Assembly (NCBI RefSeq): GCF_024305035.1 | Contig: NZ_JAMWZB010000013.1 | Span: 1 to 64,000 of the forward strand | Length of the DNA: 64,000 nucleotides | Source of the DNA: Algoriphagus sp. | GTDB lineage: Bacteria; Bacteroidota; Bacteroidia; Cytophagales; Cyclobacteriaceae | Reading direction: 5' to 3' | Shown: in pieces, positions 33,118 through 42,130 of the stretch | How positions within the stretch are numbered: the first letter of the stretch is position 1 | Layout of the letters: the number at the start of each line of letters is the position of its first letter | Translations under genes and position numbers: made by a program | The notes under the pieces: generated by a model | Seen by the model: the letters and a program-made list of their open reading frames with translations, nothing else | Told to the model about the DNA's origin: nothing | Database searches by the model: none

Positions 33118-33418
33118 TGACGAACTAATCCGGGACTTCTTCCTAAAAATGAAGGCCGGAGATCAGCGGATACCGACTCCGGAATTTCCCGAAGTAAAAA
33201 CCGGGGGTTTCAATTGGTGGATTCCCCTAGGCATAGCAGCTACTTTGCTTTTGGGTGGATTTTTCCTGATGAACGAGCCTGTACCTGAGCCGCCAGCCGA
33301 CCTGATTATCATCTCACTGCAAGAAAACGAAAACCAAGAACAACAATTGATCATCGAAGAAAAGGCCTTCATCGATACCTGGGAATCAACTACCTCCTCC
33401 CTTTTGACTGATTTCTAA
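33110..33418 (+). CDS. Small one-TM protein, candidate anti-sigma factor
   Basis: A 102-residue protein. Residues 1-35 are cytoplasmic (ELIRDFFLKMKAGDQRIPTP), followed by one transmembrane helix about 36-54 (WWIPLGIAATLLLGGFFLM) and a periplasmic tail with Pro/Glu/Gln-rich VPEPPADLIIISLQENENQE. No HxxxCxxC motif. Overlap with the sigma gene and topology (short cytoplasmic arm that could bind sigma) suggest an anti-sigma role; not proven. It precedes the Spy-plug gene by 12 bases. Confidence 0.6.
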   Translation: MANDELIRDFFLKMKAGDQRIPTPEFPEVKTGGFNWWIPLGIAATLLLGGFFLMNEPVPEPPADLIIISLQENENQEQQLIIEEKAFIDTWESTTSSLLTDF

Positions 33419-33430
33419 ACCAACGCTACC

Positions 33431-34171
33431 ATGAAAAACCTAGTTGTAATCGGATTCCTCCTGCTCTCAAACCTTACCTTGGCCCAGGACATCTTCAAGA
33501 AGAATCTTTATTCTGCAGATCAAATCATGCAGGCTCGAGAAAAGATCAATCTAAGCGAAAGTCAAGCCGACAAAATCAAAAAAATCCATGCTGAAAATGC
33601 GGGCGACTTCTCCAGCCTCAAATGGGATTTGGACCAAGCGAATGACCGCCTGGAAAAACTCTTGGCCAGTCCAAAAACTGATCAGGCCGCTGTCATGAGT
33701 CAATTGGACCGAGTGCTCAATTTAGAAAATCAATTGAAGAGAAAACAAGTCGCTACTTTAGTTGCCATTAAAAATGAGCTCAGCGAAAGCCAAGTATTGG
33801 CCATGGATCGCCAATTCTTAGGCAAAAGCCAAACACTTTCCGGAAGGGTATCTGGATTGGGGAGGAGTGAAACTACCGGTTCCTCCAGGAGCACATCAGG
33901 AGCTAAAGTACGTATCGGATATCCCAGTCAGGGGGTTTCAATCGCAGTGGCAGGTGAAAATAAAGAAAATCAGCCTTTCTTCATTTTTAAAACTTCTGAA
34001 GGAAGTGTTGAAAAGTCATCCATGAGCAATCTGGATATCGACCCCAATGACATCGAAAGTATTTCTGTACTCAAAGACAAATCCGCTACAGAAGTTTATG
34101 GAGAAAAAGCCAAAAATGGCGTCATTATCATTACCCTCAAAGATGGGGTCAAGCTCAAATACAAAAATTAG
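33431..34171 (+). CDS. Exported Spy/CpxP-like protein with TonB-plug-like tail
   Basis: A 246-residue protein with a signal peptide (MKNLVVIGFLLLSNLTLA, then QD). Residues about 35-135 form long amphipathic helices (REKINLSESQADKIKKIHAE, LEKLLASPKTDQAAVMSQLD, ELSESQVLAMDRQFLG) of the Spy/CpxP/LTxxQ kind, periplasmic chaperones and metal/stress sensors. After a Ser/Gly linker (150-170) and a short beta region, residues about 200-240 have NLDIDPNDIESISVLKDKSA and TEVYGEKAKNGVIIITLKDG, which closely follow the plug signature of SusC/RagA TonB-dependent receptors. No barrel follows. It ends the sigma operon. Joining these two parts may allow a stress-sensing protein to interact with receptors or partner plugs; this is inference. 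Confidence 0.7.
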   Translation: MKNLVVIGFLLLSNLTLAQDIFKKNLYSADQIMQAREKINLSESQADKIKKIHAENAGDFSSLKWDLDQANDRLEKLLASPKTDQAAVMSQLDRVLNLENQLKRKQVATLVAIKNELSESQVLAMDRQFLGKSQTLSGRVSGLGRSETTGSSRSTSGAKVRIGYPSQGVSIAVAGENKENQPFFIFKTSEGSVEKSSMSNLDIDPNDIESISVLKDKSATEVYGEKAKNGVIIITLKDGVKLKYKN

Positions 34172-34192
34172 GTGATGGTTTAAATTAGATGG

Positions 34193-34221
34193 AAAAAGGA
34201 GGCTGATTGGCCTCCTTTTTT
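34193..34221. terminator. Bidirectional terminator between convergent genes
   Basis: AAAAAGGAGGC (34193-34203) pairs with GCCTCCTTTTT (34210-34220), A/T-rich both sides, so it can stop the plus-strand sigma operon and the minus-strand DUF885 gene. Confidence 0.85.
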
Positions 34222-34269
34222 AATTCTCCACCCTTGAAGGAGTTCGAATTCCTTGACGGGTAAACCCAA

Positions 34270-35952
34270 TCAATCCAAAAACCGCCAACTCGCTTGATGA
34301 TTTTTATCCAGTACTTGTCCCGTGACTTTGGCTCTCAGGATTTCCACCGGCATGGTGTTTTGCTGCATAATCAGGTCGTGAAAGGCTTTTTCTCCCATTT
34401 TCCCTGAGTCCACCATTTCCGCTCGAAGCGCATAAAACTCCAAAGCCCCAATCATATAGGCGATCTGATACAAAGGCCCATAGCTCCCCTCAAAGGATCT
34501 CCGAACTTCTGCTTCAGCATTTGCATACTCGTGTCCCACCCGATCCACCAAAAGATCGATGCATTCCTGTGGTGTCATTTTACCCAGGTGATAATTGAGC
34601 GAAAAGATGATCCGAGCACAGCGATGCATCCTCCAAAACAGCATCCCCACTTTGTCTTTCGCATCCCGGGGAAAGTCTCGATCCCAAAGTACAAATTCCC
34701 AGTACAAGGCCCAACCTTCGGTCCAGAATGGCGTACGGAAAAGCCGGCGGTGTGTCATGTAGCGCTGATTCAAAAATTGCTGCAAATGATGTCCGGGAAT
34801 CAATTCGTGCTGAACGGTGGCTCGTGAAAAATGGGGGTTATTTCCCCGCATGGACATCATTTTTTCCTCATGGGTCATCTCCGAGGTTGGGTAAGAAATC
34901 TGAATCACTTCTCCACCCAGGAAGAAAGGACTGACGCGTTGTCTTTCAGCGGAAATCATCCGCGTTCGCCAAGTTTCTTTCGCCAATTCAGGTACGGTAA
35001 TCCAGTCATTTTTCTCCATGATTCCGATAGCCTCTTCTCCAAGACGGGCTACTTCCTCAGGCCAGGCTCCTGCAGGCAGGTAAGTTTCCTTGACCATTTC
35101 CAGGGCTGCTTTCCAGTCATCCCCGAATCCCAGTTCATTGGAAGCTTTGAGCATCTCCTTTTCACACCATTCAAATTGACGTTCTGCTTCAGCAATCAGC
35201 TCCTCGGGAGAATAAGCGATCATTTCGAAGGCCAGCTGATTGAGCAAGGCTTCCCTTCCGATCGGTTTGCCAATGATACCACTTCCATCATCTTTCACCG
35301 AATTGGTATAGTGCTCGCGCAAAGCGGATGCATACGAATTCAGACTGGCATCCAAGGCCTTCCAAGGCTCAGGCATCCACCAGGTAAACTCCGGGTCATA
35401 ATCCAGGTAAAAATCATAGGCTTCTTTGACTGTACGATGCAGGCTTTCTACTGTTGAAGCAGCCAAATCTGCCTTTTGCCAAGAATTGTATTGGGGAGTG
35501 GCCGGTATCGCTTCCTTTTGTTGGTCAATTTGCTTGGCCACCGCATTCCAACTTGCCGCCAACGCTTGAGCATCCGGTTCTTTGGCGCGGCGACGAGCAA
35601 CTACAAAATCATGAAGCGGCTCGGAGAAAGCCACTACTGATTTCACCTCATCAAAGGCTTTTCTTTCCAAGGCCATCTGGGCGAGTTGGGTTTCCAGGTA
35701 ATTTCGAAAAAGTACATAATCGATTTTCCCATCCTCTGAAAAGGAATCATAATTGGAATTTTGCAGCGCTTGCAAATATTCTTGATTAAACTCCTCCATT
35801 CGTTTGAAATATTCTTCGGAAAGCGAATTGGTGTACAAGCGGCTGAGGGCACCCCGATCGGCTTGATACGTTTGAATCATTTGGGCGAGTTCGGTGGCTT
35901 GAGCCAAGAAGGCAAAACCACAGAAAAGAAGAAAGAGGATGGCTTTTTTCAT
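34270..35952 (-). CDS. DUF885 family exported carboxypeptidase-like protein
   Basis: A 560-residue protein with a signal peptide (MKKAILFLLFCGFAFLAQA). The helical DUF885 fold includes the signature VQHELIPGHHLQQF (HExxPGH, zinc ligands) near residue 382 and a later TEGWALYWEFVLWDRDFP that supplies a third ligand Glu. Family members are M32/M3-type metallocarboxypeptidases; substrate specificity is usually unknown. It is monocistronic on the minus strand and converges with the sigma operon. Confidence 0.85.
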   Translation of the reverse strand: MKKAILFLLFCGFAFLAQATELAQMIQTYQADRGALSRLYTNSLSEEYFKRMEEFNQEYLQALQNSNYDSFSEDGKIDYVLFRNYLETQLAQMALERKAFDEVKSVVAFSEPLHDFVVARRRAKEPDAQALAASWNAVAKQIDQQKEAIPATPQYNSWQKADLAASTVESLHRTVKEAYDFYLDYDPEFTWWMPEPWKALDASLNSYASALREHYTNSVKDDGSGIIGKPIGREALLNQLAFEMIAYSPEELIAEAERQFEWCEKEMLKASNELGFGDDWKAALEMVKETYLPAGAWPEEVARLGEEAIGIMEKNDWITVPELAKETWRTRMISAERQRVSPFFLGGEVIQISYPTSEMTHEEKMMSMRGNNPHFSRATVQHELIPGHHLQQFLNQRYMTHRRLFRTPFWTEGWALYWEFVLWDRDFPRDAKDKVGMLFWRMHRCARIIFSLNYHLGKMTPQECIDLLVDRVGHEYANAEAEVRRSFEGSYGPLYQIAYMIGALEFYALRAEMVDSGKMGEKAFHDLIMQQNTMPVEILRAKVTGQVLDKNHQASWRFLD

Positions 35953-36069
35953 AAGAAAGCAAAGATTGATAATGAAGGACTTAATTAGAAAAAATTACTA
36001 AAAATCTGAATACCGCTTAAAAAAATCCTGCGACCATCCGTTAATTTCTTCACTCAACCCTCTGATTGA

Positions 36070-36099
36070 TTGCGAATTAATTTTTAATCTGTATCTTCA
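36070..36099 (+). promoter_or_regulatory. Possible promoter of the ABC/M1 operon
   Basis: TTG (36070-36072), exactly 19 bases, then TATCTTCA (36092-36099, four of the six fixed -7 bases). Spacing is ideal but the -7 box imperfect. It would give about a 70-nt leader for the ABC ATPase gene. Confidence 0.4.
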
Positions 36100-36173
36100 A
36101 AAGTATAAAATTTTGAAATCTATCCTTTTAACAGAATTAATTATTCCCCCAACCCTCTTCACATTTAGTCACT

Positions 36174-37061
36174 ATGGAACTACGTATCGAAAATTTATCT
36201 AAAACCTATCCAAATGGAGTTCAAGCACTCAAGCAGATTTCCCTGACCATCCCCCAGGGGATGTTTGGCCTACTCGGCCCCAACGGAGCTGGGAAATCCA
36301 CCCTGATGCGGACTATCGCCACACTTCAAGAAGCAGATTCCGGCTCCATCACCTTAAATGGAATTGATGTGTTGAAAGACAAACAGGCGGTCAGAGAGCG
36401 ACTGGGATATTTACCTCAGGATTTTGGACTTTATCCTCGGATCAATGCCGAGACGATGCTGGATCACATTGCACAGATGAAAGGGGTCGGAAATAAAGCT
36501 GAGCGAAAGGATCTCGTTGAAAATTTGCTCAATCGAGTTAACCTATATAAAGACCGGAAAAAAGGGTTGGGTACGTATTCAGGGGGAATGAGGCAGCGAT
36601 TCGGCATTGCCCAGGCTTTGGTCGGAAATCCCTCGCTGATCATTGTGGACGAGCCAACTGCTGGTTTGGATCCTTCGGAGCGAAATCGCTTTTACAATTT
36701 GCTTTCTGAAATTGGCGAAAACACCATCGTCATTCTCTCCACTCATATTGTGGAAGATGTCAATACCCTTTGCTCCAATATGGCCATCATCTGTAAGGGA
36801 GAAGTCTTGATGCAGGGTACACCCAAAGAGGGTTTGGCGCAGGTCCATGGAAAAATCTACCAAAAATCCATCGAAAAATCAGAATTGGATCAATACCGGG
36901 AAAACTATCAAGTGATTTCTACCAAATTAATCTCCGGCAAGCTTAGCCTTCGGATAGAAAGTCAAACAGCTCCAGAAAACGGCTTCGAACCCAGTCCTGC
37001 AGACTTGGAGGACGTTTACTTCAGTTTTATTTCCCAAAAAGTAGATCCGATCACCATTTAA
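36174..37061 (+). CDS. ABC transporter ATP-binding protein
   Basis: A 295-residue nucleotide-binding protein. Walker A GPNGAGKST (near 35-43), Q-loop YLPQDFGLY, signature YSGGMRQRFGIAQAL, Walker B LIIVDEPTAGLDPSER, and the H-loop in ILSTHIVEDV. The last about 75 residues are an accessory regulatory domain (QKSIEKSELDQYRENYQVIS). The sequence belongs to the ABC-2-type exporters (DrrA/CcmA group). It is translated 12 bases ahead of the permease-peptidase fusion, so the two form one transporter. Confidence 0.93.
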   Translation: MELRIENLSKTYPNGVQALKQISLTIPQGMFGLLGPNGAGKSTLMRTIATLQEADSGSITLNGIDVLKDKQAVRERLGYLPQDFGLYPRINAETMLDHIAQMKGVGNKAERKDLVENLLNRVNLYKDRKKGLGTYSGGMRQRFGIAQALVGNPSLIIVDEPTAGLDPSERNRFYNLLSEIGENTIVILSTHIVEDVNTLCSNMAIICKGEVLMQGTPKEGLAQVHGKIYQKSIEKSELDQYRENYQVISTKLISGKLSLRIESQTAPENGFEPSPADLEDVYFSFISQKVDPITI

Positions 37062-37072
37062 TCTTCCCGGCT

Positions 37073-40000
37073 ATGTTTAAGGACATCTTTCTATTTGAAC
37101 TCAAATACCGATTTGGGCGACCGGCTACTTGGATCTATTTCGCTTTATTAATTATTGTTCCTTTTTTGCTCTTTGGCTTTGGGAATACTCCGGCCTCGGA
37201 GAAAGTCTATCACAATGCCCCGATCAACATTGCAAATTTTCTCATTCTTGTTTCTTTCTTCGGGATTCTGATCGCTTCTGCTGTCATGGGCGTGCCGCTT
37301 TATCGGGATCTAGAACATAAAACCGGCACTTTTCTTTTTTCCTACCCCATCAGCAAATTTGGCTACTTCATGGGTAGGTTTTGGGGCTCCTTTTTCACTT
37401 TGCTATTTATTTCTACAGGTGCTTTAATTGGGATTTATTTGGGTAGTCTTTTAGGACCCGCTTTTGGAACAGATGCCTTGCGTTACGGTCCAAACCCACT
37501 AGTCAACTACCTCTATCCCTGGCTGACCCTACTGCTGCCCAATCTTTGGTTGGCCAGCACGCTCTTCTTTGCATTGATTATTTTCACCCGAACTATCCGC
37601 TCTATTTATTCGGGAGGGATCATCATCTTTATCGGCTACCTACTGGCCAATTTTCTTTCCCAGGATATCGAAAACAAAGATTTGGTGCAGTTAATCGATC
37701 CTTTTGGAGTGAATTCATTTTCACTGCAGGTTCGCTACCTCACCCCTTTTGAGCAAAACACCTTTCTACTTCCCCTGGAAGGAAATCTGTTACTCAATCG
37801 GATAATCTGGACAAGCGTAGGATTGGTTTTTTTCCTTGCAGCCTATTTCCGCTTTAGTTTCAGCTATTTCTTTCAGACCATTCAGAAGAAAACAAAACTC
37901 AAAGTTGAAAAAGAACCTGCATTTGTACAGAAAAGTCTGACTGCGATCACTGATTTTTCTAAAAAATATCAATGGACTAGTTTGAAGACCTTGACCAAAA
38001 TCGAGGTACAGAATATTTATAAAGACATTTACTTCAAATCCATTCTCTTGGGTGGATTGATTTTCCTGGTGTTGGATTTTTGGATCGGTCAGACCTATTA
38101 CAGCGTCCCCAACTTTCCGGCTACTTCCTTTTTGATGGAGTACAAAACCTTGGACTATAACCTCTTCGTGTTTATCATCATTGTCTTTTTCACCGGAGAA
38201 AGCCTTCACCGGGATAAAAGTACGGGATACTCCGTAATCCATGATACCTTTCCGGTCAAAGACGGGGTGATTATCACTTCCAAATTTATGGGCATGGCCT
38301 TTATCTGCCTATTGCTGACTACCCTTCCCATTCTTATCGGTATTACTGTTCAGACCTTGAAAGGCTTTTTTGAATACGATCTCAAAGTTTATTTGATCGA
38401 CTCTTACCTCATTAGCCTTCCAGACTACTTGCAAATGGTCATGTTGGTTTTTGCAGTTCATCTTTTGGTCAACAATAAATTTGCAGGACATGCGACGGCT
38501 ATTGGGATTTGGTTAATCATGATCGTTCTTAGAAATTTTGCCGAGTACGATTTTAACTTGTTCTTTTACAGTTACAAGCCCGGCTATACCTGGAGCGACA
38601 TGAATGGAATCGGTCATTTTGCCGAACCGCTATTCTGGTTTAATCTCTATTGGACGGCCTGGGGAATTTTCTTGGTTCTCTTTTTTAGCATTTTCTTCAG
38701 CCGAGGAACCGACAGTGCCTTTAAAAGCCGACTGGAAACCGCCAAAAGCAAGCTCTCCAGTCCGGCCATAAAGCTTTCTGTCGTGTTTCTTTTGATTGCC
38801 CTCTGCTCTGGAGCCTATATTTTTAAATCGGTGGTCTATGACAACACCTATCGTACAAGCGAAGAAGGAACAATTCGACTGGTAGCTTATGAAAAACAAC
38901 TCAAAAAATATGAGGGAATTCCACAGCCTAAATATACCAAGATTCACATTCAGGCTGACCTTTATCCCAAGGAGCGTGATGCCTATTTTGTCGCACAGGT
39001 GGAGTTGGTCAATAAGACCGAAAGTCCCATCGATTCGGTTCATTTCAACTCCACATCCCTGAGTGATTTTAAGGTAGTTTGGCAAGGAGATACGCTTAGC
39101 CACCGATTTCCTCTGGAGTATGAAAAGGCAAAATTCCAACTCTTTGGCAAAAAACCGGAACGGGAATGGTACAAAATTACCGCCTTACCCCAGCCGATGA
39201 TGCCCGGAGATACCTTGGAACTCACCATGATCAGCAAGGTTATTCATTCTGGATTTCCCAACAGCGGCTATGGAAGAGAATTGGTATACAATGGGAGCTT
39301 TATTGCAGCTGGAATTCCCGAAATAGGCTATGATGCGCGAGGAGAAATTTCCTCTGATGAGGATCGCAGAAAATATGATCTTCCTGAAAAACCGGAGGAT
39401 CTTCCCCCTCATGATGATCCAAAAGGAAAGCGAACCCTTCTTTTTGCAGATGATGCGGATTTGATTCAATTTGAAGCGGTCGTTTCTACAGTCCCAGACC
39501 AAATCGCCATTGCCCCGGGATATCTACAGCGGGAGTGGCAGGAAAAGGGTCGCCGCTATTTCCATTACGTCCAGGATACCCCTATTCAGGCCTTTTTTAA
39601 TTTTGTGTCGGCAGACTATGAGATCCTTCAGGAAAAAGCCTACCTCCCGGATGGGGAAGAAGTCAATATTGAGATTTTTTATGATGCCCGGCACCCCTAC
39701 AACCTGGATCGCTTTCTTGAGTCGTATCAGGATGGGTTGACCTATTTTTCAGAAACCTATGGAGATTTTCAGTTTCGGCAGATGCGACTTCTTGAATTTC
39801 CGCGCTATGCTACTTTCGCCCAGTCTTTTCCCAATACCGTTCCTTTTGCCGAAAGCTTCGGTTGGGTGGCCAACTTCTCGGATCCCAATGATTTCGATTA
39901 CGTTTATTATGTAACAGCCCACGAGCTTGCCCATCAATGGTGGGGACATCAAATCACCCCCAATTCTACCCGAGGTTCCAACTTGATTTCTGAAGCCTTG

Positions 40001-40717
40001 GCCGAATTTTCAGCTCTGATCCTTTCGGAAAGAAAGTATGGGAAAGATAATATGAAACGGTTTTTGAAGGACGAATTGGACAGTTATCTCCGAGGAAGAG
40101 CAAATGAAAGCAAAAAGGAGAATGTCTTCATCAACTGCAACCGAGCCTATCAATGGTATTACAAGGGAAGTTTGATCCTCTATGGGCTCCGAGATTTAAT
40201 CGGTGCAGAGGCAATGGATTCGGCATTGTATGCCTTTAACCAGGATTTCGGCTTGCAAGAAAGTCCTCCATTCCCCGGGAGTTCGGATCTGTATGGCTAC
40301 CTGCAAGCGGCTACTCCGGATAGCTTGCAGTACTATTTGGTGGATACTTGGGAGAAAATTACCCTCTACGACAATCGAACAGAGTCAGTTACTGCCAAAA
40401 AACTATCCGGAGGGGAATATGAGGTCACGCTGGAAATTCAATCGCAGAAACGTTATGCCGATGAAACAGGCAGAGAATCCAATGCCGAATACGAGGCAGA
40501 TTACCTAGATATTGGCGTCTTTGCCGCAGAGGATACAGATGAAAATGGGAGAACTCGCGTGAATCCCCTTTACCTTCAAAAACATAAAATCAAACCCGGA
40601 CAAAGCATCATTACGGTAAAAGTGAAAGGATTGCCCGAAAAGGCAGGAATCGACCCCTACAATAAACTAATCGACCGAATCCCCGATGACAATACCCTTT
40701 CAGTAGAAATTGAGTAA
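37073..40717 (+). CDS. ABC-2 permease fused to M1 metallopeptidase domain
   Basis: A 1214-residue protein. Residues about 1-590 have roughly 12 transmembrane helices in two sets of six (15-40, 55-80, 100-125, 145-180, 220-245; 330-350, 380-500, 555-580), as in an ABC-2 permease dimer on one chain. The second half (about 630-1210) is an M1 aminopeptidase-like domain on the extracytoplasmic side, with HELAH at 950-954 and a downstream Glu in ISEALAEFSAL, 19 residues later by my count. The GxMEN exopeptidase motif is not obvious. Similar permease/M1 proteins are known in Bacteroidota; biological cargo is unknown. Export of peptide followed by trimming is one idea. Confidence 0.88.
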   Translation: MFKDIFLFELKYRFGRPATWIYFALLIIVPFLLFGFGNTPASEKVYHNAPINIANFLILVSFFGILIASAVMGVPLYRDLEHKTGTFLFSYPISKFGYFMGRFWGSFFTLLFISTGALIGIYLGSLLGPAFGTDALRYGPNPLVNYLYPWLTLLLPNLWLASTLFFALIIFTRTIRSIYSGGIIIFIGYLLANFLSQDIENKDLVQLIDPFGVNSFSLQVRYLTPFEQNTFLLPLEGNLLLNRIIWTSVGLVFFLAAYFRFSFSYFFQTIQKKTKLKVEKEPAFVQKSLTAITDFSKKYQWTSLKTLTKIEVQNIYKDIYFKSILLGGLIFLVLDFWIGQTYYSVPNFPATSFLMEYKTLDYNLFVFIIIVFFTGESLHRDKSTGYSVIHDTFPVKDGVIITSKFMGMAFICLLLTTLPILIGITVQTLKGFFEYDLKVYLIDSYLISLPDYLQMVMLVFAVHLLVNNKFAGHATAIGIWLIMIVLRNFAEYDFNLFFYSYKPGYTWSDMNGIGHFAEPLFWFNLYWTAWGIFLVLFFSIFFSRGTDSAFKSRLETAKSKLSSPAIKLSVVFLLIALCSGAYIFKSVVYDNTYRTSEEGTIRLVAYEKQLKKYEGIPQPKYTKIHIQADLYPKERDAYFVAQVELVNKTESPIDSVHFNSTSLSDFKVVWQGDTLSHRFPLEYEKAKFQLFGKKPEREWYKITALPQPMMPGDTLELTMISKVIHSGFPNSGYGRELVYNGSFIAAGIPEIGYDARGEISSDEDRRKYDLPEKPEDLPPHDDPKGKRTLLFADDADLIQFEAVVSTVPDQIAIAPGYLQREWQEKGRRYFHYVQDTPIQAFFNFVSADYEILQEKAYLPDGEEVNIEIFYDARHPYNLDRFLESYQDGLTYFSETYGDFQFRQMRLLEFPRYATFAQSFPNTVPFAESFGWVANFSDPNDFDYVYYVTAHELAHQWWGHQITPNSTRGSNLISEALAEFSALILSERKYGKDNMKRFLKDELDSYLRGRANESKKENVFINCNRAYQWYYKGSLILYGLRDLIGAEAMDSALYAFNQDFGLQESPPFPGSSDLYGYLQAATPDSLQYYLVDTWEKITLYDNRTESVTAKKLSGGEYEVTLEIQSQKRYADETGRESNAEYEADYLDIGVFAAEDTDENGRTRVNPLYLQKHKIKPGQSIITVKVKGLPEKAGIDPYNKLIDRIPDDNTLSVEIE

Positions 40718-41047
40718 AGCGCTAAATGACTAGGCGAGCTCTACCTGTTTTGGTCAGTCCGAAGGAGTTAACAAGTCCTCAATTTCCCTTGGATTGACCA
40801 AAACTCTCCCAGTCTAGTCAAATTTTGGGTCCGGATTGATTCCAACTAGAGGGAGTCTTTGCTGATCGATATTTACAGGTGCGGATAAAGAAGGTCTTAA
40901 TGGATATCACAGACCACCTCAAAAAAAGGTAATGAAACAGGATCTACAATAAATCAGGAATTAAAACCGTTAAAAAAGTAAGGTTAGGCAAAAGTCGCCC
41001 GATTGCTTACCTTCAAAATCACCCTTAACAGCTTACTAATTAATTAC
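40718..41047. repeat. Gene-free interval with a long imperfect hairpin
   Basis: The interval between the ABC-M1 gene and the M15-like gene holds a 20-base imperfect inverted repeat: left arm 40747-40766, right arm 40785-40804, 17 of 20 positions identical and two others pairing as G-U, 18-base loop. Immediately downstream, CTCCC...TCTAG around 40805-40820 can pair with CTAGAGGGAG near 40846-40855. No T run follows the first hairpin, so it is not a standard terminator. No ORF of note. Confidence 0.6.
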
Positions 41048-41785
41048 ATGAAGAAAACCACCCTCTTCTTCGTATTTGCTTTCTTCACACTTTTCTCTCT
41101 TGGCACCCTTGCCATGGTCACCTACCGACCGACGCTCAAAAAGCAACTCTCCGATGCCTACGCTATTCTCCTTGGAGATCCCACACCTAGAATAGCCGAA
41201 CAGCCCATCGAAGTTCCAGAGCCCGTACCCGAGCCGGAAGAAATCTTTGTTGTCCCCGATCTAAAAGAATTCAAGGCCAAACTCCGCAGAGATCGCTATT
41301 CCAATCACCTTTCCGCTGCTGAAGAAAATAGTGTGGGTCCTATTTTGGATGAAAAGCAACTTTTTCAATTGGTGGAAGATGGATTACTGGAAGAAGTCAA
41401 CTCAGGCATAGGCTATGAGGTGGAAGAATTAACCCATAGCCATCCCTTTCTCACCCCAGAATCAAAAAAGGTCTTAGAAGAACTTGGGCAAACTTTCCAG
41501 GCTTTGGTCGGGGACGAAGCCTTTTTCACCGTAACCTCAGGCACACGCACCATGGATCAGCAAAAGAAACTGAGCCGCAGAAACCGAAATGCGACCAAAG
41601 GAATATCCTCCCACTCCCATGGACGCTCCTTTGATATTTCTTACATCCGATTTAACGGGGTGAAGTCTTGGGATTACAAGAAACAGAAGCAACTGGAAAA
41701 AGTACTGAGTCACTTCCAAAAGGAAAATAAAATTTTTGTGATAAAGGAACGAAAGCAAAACTGCTTTCACATCACGGTTCGCTAA
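41048..41785 (+). CDS. DUF5715-type M15-like peptidase, exported
   Basis: A 245-residue protein from ATG 41048 (earlier in-frame starts precede the signal). Residues 1-22 form a signal/anchor helix (MKKTTLFFVFAFFTLFSLGT), followed by a Pro/Glu-rich spacer (IAEQPIEVPEPVPEPEE). The C-terminal domain has TVTSGTRTMDQQKKLSRRN, SSHSHGRSFDISY (Zn-type HxxGxxxD) and a terminal QNCFHITV His, the layout of M15 (D-Ala-D-Ala carboxypeptidase-like) domains. DUF5715 proteins share this fold. Probable role in peptidoglycan; no direct evidence. Monocistronic. Confidence 0.7.
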   Translation: MKKTTLFFVFAFFTLFSLGTLAMVTYRPTLKKQLSDAYAILLGDPTPRIAEQPIEVPEPVPEPEEIFVVPDLKEFKAKLRRDRYSNHLSAAEENSVGPILDEKQLFQLVEDGLLEEVNSGIGYEVEELTHSHPFLTPESKKVLEELGQTFQALVGDEAFFTVTSGTRTMDQQKKLSRRNRNATKGISSHSHGRSFDISYIRFNGVKSWDYKKQKQLEKVLSHFQKENKIFVIKERKQNCFHITVR

Positions 41786-42130
41786 AAACGCTCCTCCCGT
41801 AATCCATACTAGGCTGGTACCAAATTTTTATAAAATCCCTAATGAAGTCTATCGTTTCTCCCCTTGGACTGGATTCTATCAGCCTACTCCGGTTTCTTGG
41901 GATCAGGAAAGAAAGATTTTTGAGACATCGCCGAATGGCTTCCACACTATTCTTTAATTGATTATTTTTAAAATCTTCAGGAAAGGTTTAGCACACCAAA
42001 TCCCCTAGTTTCAATACCTCAAGTGATGATTTTTTTTCTCCATGTTGACAAAGATGGAAATTCGCTATTTATCAACTACTTAACTTAGCAACGCCTCAAC
42101 AAACCAACCTGAGAAAAAATCTCCCAATAG
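41786..42130. other. Gene-free interval, no clear function
   Basis: 345 bases separating the M15-like gene from the convergent AraC gene. I see no convincing ORF, promoter or RNA. On the minus strand GAGA-TTTTTT-TCTC (complement of about 42112-42124) just after the AraC stop is at most a weak terminator. Confidence 0.45.
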
